Under the pieces are notes generated by a model. It made no database searches and had not been told where the DNA came from. It saw only the letters and a program-made list of their open reading frames with translations. From the NCBI GenBank assembly GCA_900553065.1, contig USBZ01000062.1, forward strand, positions 1 through 9,860: a stretch of 9,860 nt of DNA. Reading direction: 5' to 3'. Numbering within the stretch: the first letter of the stretch is position 1; the number at the start of each line of letters is the position of its first letter. The position numbers were made by a program, and so were the translations under genes. Source of the DNA: an uncultured Desulfovibrio sp. (GTDB taxonomy: Bacteria > Desulfobacterota > Desulfovibrionia > Desulfovibrionales > Desulfovibrionaceae). Below, in pieces: positions 1 through 7,238 of this stretch.

Positions 1-1301
1 GCATTCTTTTCCCGACTGATAGTGATGACTCCGAACATACGCCGAAAAGAAAAAAAGTAATATCTGGCACTTTTCGTTCGATTTTTTTCTATATCAATCC
101 AGTCATAATCCGTATTCCCGTAGGGAAGAATGCGTATGCCGTCCCGATAAATATAAAGCCCTCCGTATGCATCCATTTTCTGAACCATGGTGCCCCAGTC
201 TTGCAGCGACAGCAAACTTTCCTTTTGTACGCCCTGTACATTGGCAAACTCGATACGGAACGGCCCGCAGCGTGTAGGCAGTCCACGACCGTTCTTCCAG
301 GAAATAACGTGATTCTGGTACGTTTTGCCGTATACCTCTACCGTACCTTTAAACTGCCCGTACTCATCAAAATCGCCGCAGACACGGTGGTCTGCATTCA
401 AAAATTCCTGCGGCGTAAAAAACTGCTCGGGGTCAATGAGATTCTTCCCAGGGTCGTCATCCGTCTTATGGTCCCGAAAGGCCACCTGAATAACAGGCTC
501 AGCATGCCCCGGCGTCATGGTATTGGTAAAGCCGCCCAGCATCCGGATAAGATTCGTAGCGCCGTCGACATTTTCAGCATCAATATCCTGCTGCAGAATT
601 TCCGATGCCGGCTTTATGATGAAGTGCGTACCATGACCTTCCCCAGTCAGGCGAAGCGAAGGCTCATAGGCATCTATTTCCTGCGGGTCGATATCGAAAC
701 TTTCCAGCTCGGTCAGAATAGTACGGGCATTTTCTTCAGGGATACGGTCTTTCAGACGCTCGACATTACGGCGAACGACATTCACCATGTCGTGCAGGTC
801 CTGCCGGGAAGGCACGGTACCTCCAGGGAAGGAACGCACAGGAATTTCTATATCATCGAGGTCGAGACCGGGGCACTCAAACAGTCCCCAGTGGATGAAT
901 GCCGCCACAAGATTGTGCTTTTTCTCCTGACGTACCGCACGGGAAAGTACCAGCACCTGAGGTCCGATAATAGCAATGGCCAGCCGGCCCACACCTTTTT
1001 CCCCCAGCATGGGCCGGGGCTTTTTATCCGGGGCCGAAGGCGGCGGAACAACGCCCTTGGCCCTCATCTTGCTTTCCGTACCGAGAGTAAGCCAGCGCTG
1101 AAGAAATTCTTCTTCCGTCATCCCCAGGCCGTCGTCACGGAGGACAAAAAGGCCGTCGGAACGATAGTAGTCGATTTCCGCGTGGTCGGCATAGGCATCA
1201 TGAGCATTTTTAAAAAGCTCGCTGATGGCCGTAGGCAGACCTGCAATCTGCTGGCGACCAAGCATATCCAGCGCCCGGGCTCGTGTTTTAAACGTTGCCA
1301 T
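1..1301 (-). CDS. MORC-type GHKL ATPase of a restriction-modification-like system (3' part missing)
   Basis: The frame is open from an ATG at 1301 to the window edge, giving 433 visible residues; the stop lies outside. The N-terminus is a GHKL (Hsp90/MutL-like) ATPase. Motif I is ELFKNAHDAYA with E28 and N32, motif II is DDGLGM at 56-61, the glycine-rich ATP lid is GEKGVGRLA at 100-108, and motif IV is GEGHGTHF at 220-227. A later block around 386-395 (RDGIRILPYG), followed by YDWIDIEKNR, resembles the S5-like transducer region of bacterial MORC proteins. Such ATPases are known beside DNA methyltransferases in prokaryotic restriction-modification loci, where ATP-driven dimerisation is thought to support DNA restriction. 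Here the start overlaps the methyltransferase stop by 14 bases and has GAGG upstream, so the two are co-expressed. Any C-terminal nuclease or coiled coil would lie beyond the left edge. The ATPase fold is certain; the MORC assignment is likely; a role in restriction is inferred. Confidence 0.85.
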   Translation of the reverse strand, partial: MATFKTRARALDMLGRQQIAGLPTAISELFKNAHDAYADHAEIDYYRSDGLFVLRDDGLGMTEEEFLQRWLTLGTESKMRAKGVVPPPSAPDKKPRPMLGEKGVGRLAIAIIGPQVLVLSRAVRQEKKHNLVAAFIHWGLFECPGLDLDDIEIPVRSFPGGTVPSRQDLHDMVNVVRRNVERLKDRIPEENARTILTELESFDIDPQEIDAYEPSLRLTGEGHGTHFIIKPASEILQQDIDAENVDGATNLIRMLGGFTNTMTPGHAEPVIQVAFRDHKTDDDPGKNLIDPEQFFTPQEFLNADHRVCGDFDEYGQFKGTVEVYGKTYQNHVISWKNGRGLPTRCGPFRIEFANVQGVQKESLLSLQDWGTMVQKMDAYGGLYIYRDGIRILPYGNTDYDWIDIEKNRTKSARYYFFSFRRMFGVITISREKN

Positions 1302-2427
1302 GTGCTACCATCCTCAGAAGATGTTGCCCTATTCGCTTTGCAAGCTCAGGGGGGACGGCGTTGCCTATTTGACGGGCAACGGCATTCATATTGGAAGCAA
1401 TAAACTGATAATCAAGGGGAAAACTCTGAAGCACTGCCCCTTCGCGCAGGGAAATGGCCCTGTCTTCCTCAGGGTGCCCGAAGCGTCCGTTGGACAGGCT
1501 GTTAAACCGGGTGGTGATGGTTGGCGCTGGCTTGTTCCAGAACATACGGCCGTACACATCCAGAAAACAGTGGTCCTTTCCCCGGTAAGCATTGATTTGC
1601 AGCTCGTCATCATCCTTCCAGGCTGTCCGCGTACCGCCATTGTGGGGCGTGATATGGATGCGCCGCAGATTCTTCTCCGAAAGGGCCGACGCACTATGCA
1701 TGAAAGCCGTGGTATCAAGATGCCCAGCCGGAATGGGAGGAAAGCCATGAGCCGCCCCAAGTACGGAAGCTACATCACGAATTTCTTTCTCCGGAGCAGG
1801 TAAAGAAACTTCGGAAACACACCGAGAGGCAATCAAAAGATAGCGTCGCCGGTGCTGAGGCACTCCGTAGAACTGGGCGTTGATGACATTATGGGCATAA
1901 TTGTAACCATTTTCCTTCAAAAATTTCAAAAAATCAGGAAGATAGCTTTTTGCGTTGGTCATCAGACCAGGAACATTTTCTATAACGACAAAGCCCGGAA
2001 GAAAAAACTCTACAAAGCGCTGAAACTCTGCCAGCAAGATGGCAGTTGACTCACTTTTTTTTCGTGACGTCTGAATTTTGCTCCAATACTGGCAGGGGCT
2101 GCACCCGGCAAAAACCAAAAAAGGATCGCCAACTTTTAAATTCAGCTGCTGAGCAAGCTGCTCACAGCTTAGTTTTGCAACATCGTAAGCTAAAAATTTT
2201 GCAGGGTTATTATTCTTTTCGTAGGACTGTCTGCACTGTTCCTCGTTATCGATTCCCGCAAGTACATGAATGCCCGACAGTCGAAGTCCATGAGTCATCC
2301 CTCCGGCCCCGCAGAAAAAATCCACAGCGGACAGGGTAACAGAGGGAGAAGAAAACGATGTTGATTCGGGGCTGCTTTTCATGAAAAAACCTGCACTATA
2401 CGGGGGGTCATAGCGAAAAAACTTCAT
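1288..2427 (-). CDS. DNA (cytosine-5-)-methyltransferase
   Basis: This 379-residue protein methylates cytosine C5 in a specific DNA sequence using S-adenosylmethionine. All main C5 motifs are present in order: motif I DFFCGAGGMTHGL at 36-48 (AdoMet binding), motif IV GCSPCQ with catalytic C112, motif VI ENV at 150-152, motif VIII QHRRR at 191-195, and a C-terminal GNAVP motif X. Between VIII and X lies a target-recognition region, so the enzyme looks complete and active; the target cannot be read from sequence. The start at 2427 overlaps the upstream Lar-like stop as ATGA, and GGAGG sits about 13 bases away. An alternative ATG at 2382 (residue 16) would begin nearer to the conserved core. The downstream MORC-type ATPase overlaps it by 14 bases. 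No Vsr endonuclease is visible. Base composition is more AT-rich than the terminase and replication genes, consistent with separate acquisition. Confidence 0.96.
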   Translation of the reverse strand: MKFFRYDPPYSAGFFMKSSPESTSFSSPSVTLSAVDFFCGAGGMTHGLRLSGIHVLAGIDNEEQCRQSYEKNNNPAKFLAYDVAKLSCEQLAQQLNLKVGDPFLVFAGCSPCQYWSKIQTSRKKSESTAILLAEFQRFVEFFLPGFVVIENVPGLMTNAKSYLPDFLKFLKENGYNYAHNVINAQFYGVPQHRRRYLLIASRCVSEVSLPAPEKEIRDVASVLGAAHGFPPIPAGHLDTTAFMHSASALSEKNLRRIHITPHNGGTRTAWKDDDELQINAYRGKDHCFLDVYGRMFWNKPAPTITTRFNSLSNGRFGHPEEDRAISLREGAVLQSFPLDYQFIASNMNAVARQIGNAVPPELAKRIGQHLLRMVAHGNV

Positions 2428-2699
2428 TCTGACAACTCATCCTCCATTATCATCCTGTTCCACAACCTTTCCTGCCGTACTATGGTCCGGCGCATACTCC
2501 GCACAGTCGACGGTATCCATTCCGGGCTCTGCGCATAGCCGCATATCCTGCATTGAACGAAAACAAAAAGCCCTCCTCCGCTGATATCATTGGCTACTCT
2601 TATTTCAGCAGCACCATGGCAGAAGGGGCAACTTTTCAAAGTAATCCGCACGCGTTTCTTCTTTTCCGCATCGGCCCTGCGGTCATTTCTTTTTCCCAT
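2424..2699 (-). CDS. Lar-like zinc-ribbon protein (restriction alleviation family)
   Basis: This 91-residue protein has a zinc ribbon built from CPFC (C24, C27) and CRIC (C50, C53), followed by GYAQSPEW and a basic/acidic tail. The layout (short lead, LKSCPFCHGAAEI, then FVQCRICGYA) is that of phage and prophage Lar-family proteins. Rac prophage Lar reduces restriction by type I enzymes and enhances modification. Most phage members are assigned by this zinc motif alone and are untested. The start overlaps the preceding HTH gene by 17 bases. The end overlaps the methyltransferase start as ATGA, so it is probably translated together with a modification enzyme. I see the zinc ribbon; the Lar label is a family-level inference; a generic phage zinc-finger protein is the alternative. 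Confidence 0.72.
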   Translation of the reverse strand: MGKRNDRRADAEKKKRVRITLKSCPFCHGAAEIRVANDISGGGLFVFVQCRICGYAQSPEWIPSTVRSMRRTIVRQERLWNRMIMEDELSE

Positions 2700-2871
2700 G
2701 CTTTCCGTCCCTTATCTTTTCCCGAAGCCACACATTGATGAGCTCGCTGTCCGATATCCATTCGCCTTCAATCTTCACGGCGGGGAGCTCATGCAGGCGT
2801 ATGAGCCTGCGCACCGTGCGCTCGCTGCGCTTCATGTGCGCACATATTTCCTTCATTCCCACAAGCTGCAT
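2683..2871 (-). CDS. Small helix-turn-helix DNA-binding protein (excisionase/MerR-like fold)
   Basis: This 62-residue protein is almost entirely one winged helix-turn-helix. A first helix contains MKEICAHM, a recognition helix contains SERTVRRLIRLHELPAV, then comes a wing (KIEGEW) and a third helix (SDSELINVWLREKI), ending in a lysine-rich tail. The order matches the HTH_17/excisionase-like domains common in phages. The ATG shares one base with the terminase stop (TGATG), and AAGGGGG lies just upstream. The frame is open further upstream to 3021, but that part reads as an antisense shadow of the terminase gene. It may regulate the operon or act with the terminase; its sequence does not say which. 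It is not next to an integrase in this window, so a role as excisionase has no support. Confidence 0.72.
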   Translation of the reverse strand: MQLVGMKEICAHMKRSERTVRRLIRLHELPAVKIEGEWISDSELINVWLREKIRDGKHGKKK

Positions 2872-4667
2872 CACGCCCCCTTCCGCTCGGCAAACGCGGG
2901 TTCTTCCTCTTCCACGGCTTCCAGTATGCGCGAAAGGCTCGGCGTCCAGGTGGAATGTGCAGCGGCCGTGCACAGGCACAGGCAGTCGAACCAGTGATTG
3001 TCCCTGCGGCGCTGCTTCCACACCCGTTTGCCCTTCTCCCGCACCAGCTGTTCCGCCGTGAGCTGTCTGGCCAGGGCTTCATCGCATCCGGCATGCAGGC
3101 GGAAGGGCTGGCGGCTTCCGGGCTGAAGGCGGGCCGTCGTCCAGGTCTTGAAGTAGTCGGTATCCAGCAGGTACAGGCGCAGGCCTCCGGGAATGGCGGT
3201 ACGGCTCTGCGGCATGCGCTCCAGCAGCGTCCAGTGTACCGGAATGCTCTGCCGGTGGCTCGCGCCCTTGGTGCCCCACAACACGCCCATGCCGTACCGC
3301 CGCAAAAAGTCATAGGCCTGTTCCGTGCGGGATATGGCGTCCCCTTCCAGTCCGCCGCCGGTGTCGAGCGCGGCGCGCCACACGGGCACGGGGTCTTCCT
3401 GCCCCTGCACGGCGTATTCCGTTTCAAAGACCTTGCGGTACACGTCCTCCCAGTCCTGAAGGCGGCCATAGTCGATGACCGCTCCGTCCAGCCTCCCGGT
3501 CCAGGCAACGGCCATGTACCAGAAGCCGACCTTCTGCATGTCTATGCCGAGCGTGACCGCACGATAGCCGGCAGGCACCGTGCAGGGCGCAAGCTCGCGG
3601 TCCACCAGTTCCAGCACTTCCGCCTCGCTCGTTTTGGCGATGACCGGCGTGTACGGCATGGCCAGCATGCCGTTGGCGTAGGCCTGATGGGCGTCGGCAT
3701 CGTCCGTTTTTTCCAGTTCCAGCTGTGCCGCCCGTATCTCGGAAAGGGACACGGCCGCAGAAAGGTAGGCCGGAAGGTGAAAGCCCACGCGGTGGGGAGA
3801 AGGAAGCGGGTTGTCCGCCTCCCAGCGGCCGCGCGCCACGGCCTGGTCGCGGGCGTAGTCCGTCCAGTGATAGGCACAGTGCGGGCAGCGGTAGCGGCCC
3901 AGCTTTTCTCGCCGCACACGCACGGGATCCTTCACTCCGTGCTCGGAAATGATGTTCTCCGGCTGCATCACCTGTTCCGTCCCGCAGGCCGGGCACACCA
4001 CCCGATAGCGGCGCACTTCGTCCATGGCGGCCAGGTCGGCCCATATCGTGGTGGTTTCATCGCCCACGGGCTTGCTGATGCGCATGATCTTGCGCGTGTA
4101 GGGGTAGGAGCGCGTTCTCTCCCGAAAGTCCGTCACCGGGTCGCCGTGGCCCGCAAACGCACGGAACAGGGATTCCTCATCCAGAAACAGATCCTGCACG
4201 GAAATGGACGCGCGCTGGCTGGCGCTGGCCGCGCTGGACAGGTACAGGGCCGTGCCGTCGGCAAAGCCCGTGCGGCCGCCCTTGCTCTTACCGAGAAGCT
4301 CACGCACGGGCCGCGTTTTGCGGAACATGGGCTTCAGCTTGGCTTCCACCACGCGGGCCAGCGTTTCGTCGTCCGGCATGGCCAGCATACGCGGCGCCGG
4401 GCGGTAGTCGATGCACCAGCACAGGCAGGCGTACAGGCACAGCGTTTTGCCCGTCTGCGGAGCGCCGCAGACCACCACTTCCTCTACACTGCGCTCGGAA
4501 AAGGCATCCATGATGCCCGCCAGGTACGGGTTCACGTCGCGCCGGTACCGCGCCCCGGCATAGGGGCCGTCCGGCACAATGAGATGCTGCGCCGCCCAGC
4601 GCGACACCGGCGGAATCTCACGCTTGCGGAATATGCGCCGCTCCGTCTCAGTCAGGGAGAGCTTCAT
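2871..4667 (-). CDS. Phage terminase large subunit, GpA family
   Basis: This 598-residue protein is the packaging motor and DNA-cutting subunit, complete and close to lambda gpA in length. The N-terminal ATPase has Walker A GAPQTGKT (68-75) and Walker B DLFLDEE (159-165). Two cysteine pairs, CPAC (225-228) and CPHC (261-264), form a zinc-binding insert typical of GpA members. The C-terminal RNase H-like nuclease shows acidic positions in GIDMQ (D376), LDTGG (D435) and FDCL (D561). It would cut concatemeric DNA and drive it into the prohead through the portal. GGAGG lies six bases before the ATG, and the gene overlaps the upstream small subunit by 20 bases, as expected for a TerS-TerL pair. 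Portal and head genes normally follow, but here accessory genes do. Confidence 0.96.
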   Translation of the reverse strand: MKLSLTETERRIFRKREIPPVSRWAAQHLIVPDGPYAGARYRRDVNPYLAGIMDAFSERSVEEVVVCGAPQTGKTLCLYACLCWCIDYRPAPRMLAMPDDETLARVVEAKLKPMFRKTRPVRELLGKSKGGRTGFADGTALYLSSAASASQRASISVQDLFLDEESLFRAFAGHGDPVTDFRERTRSYPYTRKIMRISKPVGDETTTIWADLAAMDEVRRYRVVCPACGTEQVMQPENIISEHGVKDPVRVRREKLGRYRCPHCAYHWTDYARDQAVARGRWEADNPLPSPHRVGFHLPAYLSAAVSLSEIRAAQLELEKTDDADAHQAYANGMLAMPYTPVIAKTSEAEVLELVDRELAPCTVPAGYRAVTLGIDMQKVGFWYMAVAWTGRLDGAVIDYGRLQDWEDVYRKVFETEYAVQGQEDPVPVWRAALDTGGGLEGDAISRTEQAYDFLRRYGMGVLWGTKGASHRQSIPVHWTLLERMPQSRTAIPGGLRLYLLDTDYFKTWTTARLQPGSRQPFRLHAGCDEALARQLTAEQLVREKGKRVWKQRRRDNHWFDCLCLCTAAAHSTWTPSLSRILEAVEEEEPAFAERKGA

Positions 4668-5223
4668 CGTCGGCCTCCACGTCTTCGGCGGCGTCGCCGT
4701 CCTGCGTCACGAATTCCTGCTCATCGCTCCAGGCATCGAACCAGTCCGCCGTGGCTTCTTCCCACCACGCGACAAGCTCGGGCACGGCTTCTTCCCGCCC
4801 GCCCACAAGCGCAATGATCTCCCCGGCCTTGCGGTGAATGAAACTCTGCACCTCCGATTTGAAAAACACCGCACGGGCGGCAAGGTCCTGCTCGTGAACC
4901 TCCACGCTCATGAGCTTGCCCTGCTCCTTTTCCAGCTTCAGGCGCTCACGGGCGGCCCGCACGGTTTTGAGTTCCGAATCCGCGCTCATCTTGCCGAGCG
5001 CCACGCTGCGGCTCTCCGCATCGTCGATGCGGGCCACGGGCTGAAGCTGGGCCGCGGCATAGCCCAGAAGCGCCGCCGCCGTAAAAAATCCGTCGCCGTC
5101 GCGGGCGATCTTGCCGGCCCTGAAATGCCGGGAGAACTGCGGAGCGCTGATCTTGTAGCCCTGCATCTTCAGCCATTCCACGGCATCAGCCGCCGTGCGG
5201 AAGGTGGTTGCCGCCTGAGTCAT
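4648..5223 (-). CDS. Terminase small subunit-like DNA-packaging protein (Nu1-like)
   Basis: This 191-residue protein sits directly before the large terminase and overlaps it by 20 bases. Residues about 6-55 form a winged-helix/HTH domain (TFRTAADAVEWLKMQG, then APQFSRHFRAGKI and DGFFTAAALLGY), resembling the Nu1 DNA-binding domain that recognises the packaging site. Residues about 66-145 are predicted long charged helices (ERLKLEKEQGKLM onward), which suits oligomerisation, and the last 25 residues are very acidic. The start at 5223 overlaps the zinc-ribbon gene as ATGA and has GGAGG four bases away. An upstream ATG in the same frame at 5331 lies inside the zinc-ribbon gene and was rejected. 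Identity rests on position, HTH fold and architecture, with no strongly diagnostic motif. Confidence 0.82.
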   Translation of the reverse strand: MTQAATTFRTAADAVEWLKMQGYKISAPQFSRHFRAGKIARDGDGFFTAAALLGYAAAQLQPVARIDDAESRSVALGKMSADSELKTVRAARERLKLEKEQGKLMSVEVHEQDLAARAVFFKSEVQSFIHRKAGEIIALVGGREEAVPELVAWWEEATADWFDAWSDEQEFVTQDGDAAEDVEADDEALPD

Positions 5224-5420
5224 AAGCCCTCCTCGTCGTCGGCGTTCAGGTTCACGCCGTTTTTCAGCCGCCACTTTCTCAGGCAGGCCGGGCAGCGGTA
5301 ATCCGTGGTCTTTCTGTCGCAGTCGTGGCACTTGTGCAGGTACAGAGCGTCCTTTGCAACATGAAAGCGCGGATCGTGCTCCCCGTTTTTCCTTCCCTTG
5401 CGATCTCTCGGCTTAAACAT
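5220..5420 (-). CDS. Small zinc-ribbon protein of unknown function
   Basis: This 66-residue protein has a basic N-terminus and two cysteine pairs, CHDC (C31, C34) and CPAC (C43, C46), in a tight knuckle of the rubredoxin/zinc-ribbon kind. The tail ends in DDEEGL. GGAGG lies six bases upstream of the ATG. It overlaps the primase stop by 8 bases and the small terminase start as ATGA, so it is firmly part of the operon. Its placement between primase and terminase could suit a nucleic-acid-binding accessory factor, or a Com-like regulator with zinc-dependent RNA binding; neither is shown. I do not recognise a specific family. Confidence 0.72.
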   Translation of the reverse strand: MFKPRDRKGRKNGEHDPRFHVAKDALYLHKCHDCDRKTTDYRCPACLRKWRLKNGVNLNADDEEGL

Positions 5421-6867
5421 GTTCTCCCTCCATTCTTCCGGCTATCTCGTCGATGTAGTCCCGATGCCGCCGGAGAAACGGCAGCAGCTTCACATATTCC
5501 CTGTCCGGCAGCCGGCCGGCGCCGCGCACTCTCACGTCGCCGCCTGCGGGAACCAGCGTGAGCCCGTTGGCGCGCAGGCACTCGCGCACCAGATCGGCGC
5601 CCATGTAGTAGCCGTTCAAATCCCACACCGGATGCGTGGGGAAGGACGGCTCCGGGCGTGCGGGCGGATCTTCGGGAACCGGGGCAGGCTGTTCCGGCCG
5701 GGGCTCATCCCTTTTCCCACGCACGGCGGCCGCGGCGTACAGAGGGGGAAGCCCCGCCAGCACCCAGTCCCGAACATCGTCATGGCCGTGCCCCGGAACC
5801 GCCGCCTGGAACATCTCGCCCGGGTCCTTGCCGTGTATGCATGGCCAGCGCACCGCCTGCGGAAAGGTCTCCCGCCACAGTTCCCAGCCGCGGCCGCCCG
5901 CGCCGTTGGCGTCCACGTCCATGGCCACAAGAATGACGGGCAGCCGTTTCAGCTCTTCCATGAGCCCTGCGGGCAGGTGCCGAAGGTGGGCCGTGCCCAC
6001 GGCCAGCACGGAGCAGAAATCCCCGGCGGCCCGATGCACCAGCATGGCGTCGAGCTCGGCCTCCACCACCACGCAGACCGGAGTTCTGCGGAAGGCGCCC
6101 GGCTTCATGGGCAGAAAAAGCGGCGAGCCGCCGCTGCCGGGCATGACGTAGTATTTCAGGTTCGGGAGTGTTGCTTTTCTGTCGGCATCCGGGCGGCGGA
6201 TGCGGATGCGCTCCACGCCGCCGTCGGCCGCAAGGCAGGGAATCACTATGCCGCGGGGAATCCACATGGCCCGGCGCACACGGCCGCCGGGTTCGCGCGG
6301 CGCTTCTTCCGGCAGGCCCCAGTTTTTGCGCAGGCGCATGATGTGCGCGCGGCCGTTTTCTCCGCCCTGCCAGCCGAGCCGGTATTCCCGCACGGCGACT
6401 TCATCCAGTCCGCGCGCCGCCAGGTACTGCCGGGCCTTCGCCTGCGCCCAGAGCGCCTGATGCCGGGATTCGATAAAATGCGCGGCTTCCGCGCGCCACA
6501 GGGCGGCGTTACGCGCCGGTTCCGGCATTGCCTGAGCATCGAGCCGCGCGGGAGCCTTTTCACGCTTCTGCGGCTCCTGAGGCGCACTTTTCACCGGGCG
6601 CTTCTCCCATGCCTTGCCGGCGGCCTGCGCCGCCTGCCGGAAGGTCATGCCTTCCACGTCCATGAGCCACTGGATGACGTCGCCGCTGATGCCGCACTGA
6701 CGGCAGCTGTAGGAGCCCCGGCCGTCGTTCTGCTCGGGCCATACCAGGAAGCGGTCTCTGCCGCCGCAGAGAGGACACGGCCCGGCAAACTCCGCGCCGC
6801 GGCTATTGCGGCCCTTGCTCTTCAGCGCAAGGCCCCGCGCCGTGTACAGGTCGGTAACGGTCAGCAT
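5413..6867 (-). CDS. Phage DNA primase with zinc finger and TOPRIM domain
   Basis: This 484-residue protein would make RNA primers for phage DNA replication. The N-terminus is a CHC2-like zinc finger with CPLC (31-34) and CRQC (55-58); the spacing and the text GSYSCRQCGISGDVIQWLM are typical of phage primases. A linker of charged residues follows (about 90-130). The TOPRIM domain has its conserved glutamate in VVVEAELDAM (E269) and the DxD in AMDVDANG (D317, D319). The C-terminal part (about 385-484) begins proline-rich and ends in a basic helical region. The start at 6867 has GGGAGG six to seven bases upstream; an ATG at 6966 in the same frame lacks support. The SF3 helicase is encoded separately upstream, so the P4-alpha type activities are split over two genes. 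The candidate origin lies between them. Confidence 0.92.
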   Translation of the reverse strand: MLTVTDLYTARGLALKSKGRNSRGAEFAGPCPLCGGRDRFLVWPEQNDGRGSYSCRQCGISGDVIQWLMDVEGMTFRQAAQAAGKAWEKRPVKSAPQEPQKREKAPARLDAQAMPEPARNAALWRAEAAHFIESRHQALWAQAKARQYLAARGLDEVAVREYRLGWQGGENGRAHIMRLRKNWGLPEEAPREPGGRVRRAMWIPRGIVIPCLAADGGVERIRIRRPDADRKATLPNLKYYVMPGSGGSPLFLPMKPGAFRRTPVCVVVEAELDAMLVHRAAGDFCSVLAVGTAHLRHLPAGLMEELKRLPVILVAMDVDANGAGGRGWELWRETFPQAVRWPCIHGKDPGEMFQAAVPGHGHDDVRDWVLAGLPPLYAAAAVRGKRDEPRPEQPAPVPEDPPARPEPSFPTHPVWDLNGYYMGADLVRECLRANGLTLVPAGGDVRVRGAGRLPDREYVKLLPFLRRHRDYIDEIAGRMEGEHV

Positions 6868-6977
6868 GCCGCACCTCCCCACATCCGCCAGGCAATCAGG
6901 CAGGCCATGATGATATGCAGAAAAGCCGCCGCCAGAGCCTCGGCCATGACACCATGATGGTGCCATGACAGTTCCAT
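6861..6977 (-). CDS. Tiny ORF with one hydrophobic helix
   Basis: This 38-residue ORF starts at an ATG with GGAG about nine bases upstream and overlaps the primase start by seven bases. Its middle is a hydrophobic stretch (ALAAAFLHIIMACLIAW) that could span a membrane once. The start lies inside the outer arm of the repeat region. The frame is open upstream as far as an ATG at 7256 that overlaps the helicase stop, which would give 131 residues. That longer version would translate the repeats and the alternating tract, so I prefer the short one. No function is recognised, and it may not be a gene. Confidence 0.35.
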   Translation of the reverse strand: MELSWHHHGVMAEALAAAFLHIIMACLIAWRMWGGAAC

Positions 6978-7216
6978 GATACTTTTCTCCGAAACTGTCA
7001 TGGCTGAAAAGTCTATTCTTTTATGATAGTTATTACCTTTTTTCTTTAAAAATATGATAGTATGACAGTATGTATATGCGCGCGCATATATGCACGCGCG
7101 CGTAGGGACTTTTACGGGAAAAACTGTCATACTGTCATGTTTATACCCCAACCATGCGTTTTCCCTGAAAAACTTACCATGACAGTAGTGTCTTGGCAGT
7201 ATCATGGAAGTGTCAT
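6962..7216. repeat. Nested inverted-repeat cluster with ATGA(C/T)AGT units; candidate replication origin
   Basis: The 8-base unit ATGA(C/T)AGT occurs forward at 6965, 7023, 7054, 7062 and 7179, and inverted at 6994, 7123 and 7131. Near copies are also present. Larger symmetry is superimposed on this. The 19-base arm ATGACAGTTCCATGATACT (6965-6983) recurs inverted at 7198-7216 with one mismatch. ACTGTCATGG (6994-7003) pairs with CCATGACAGT (7177-7186) about the same centre near 7090. The inner double units 7054-7069 and 7123-7138 are inverted with one mismatch. An AT-rich stretch at 7010-7060 could melt easily. Iteron-like repeats plus an AT-rich element between helicase and primase genes are the usual signs of a phage origin. 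Binding sites for a repressor are the alternative. Confidence 0.6.
7068..7104. other. 37-base alternating purine-pyrimidine tract with an 18-base perfect palindrome
   Basis: Every step from 7068 to 7104 alternates purine and pyrimidine, and much of it is CG or CA/TG. The palindrome TATATGCGCGCGCATATA fills 7073-7090. Such tracts can adopt left-handed Z-DNA or cruciforms under negative supercoiling. It lies near the centre of the nested repeat cluster, which argues that it belongs to that structure. Confidence 0.6.
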
Positions 7217-7238
7217 ACCCCGGCACAGAGTTCAAGTA

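Noticed and set aside
201..1403. Long plus-strand open frame of 400 codons
   Set aside because: It is antisense to the GHKL ATPase, whose minus-strand frame contains all family motifs; the plus-strand text shows no domain.
2683..3021. Longer 112-residue version of the HTH protein
   Set aside because: The first 50 residues are antisense-frame text overlapping the terminase; the TGATG junction at 2871 has a good ribosome site.
2955..4817. Plus-strand open frame of 620 codons
   Set aside because: It is a GC-driven shadow of the large terminase, with low-complexity Arg/His/Gly-rich text and no motif.
5398..6957. Plus-strand open frame of 519 codons
   Set aside because: It is antisense to the primase, which has an intact zinc finger and TOPRIM residues.
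6962..7216. CRISPR array
   Set aside because: The units are only 8 bases, occur in both orientations and have irregular spacing, unlike CRISPR repeats and spacers.
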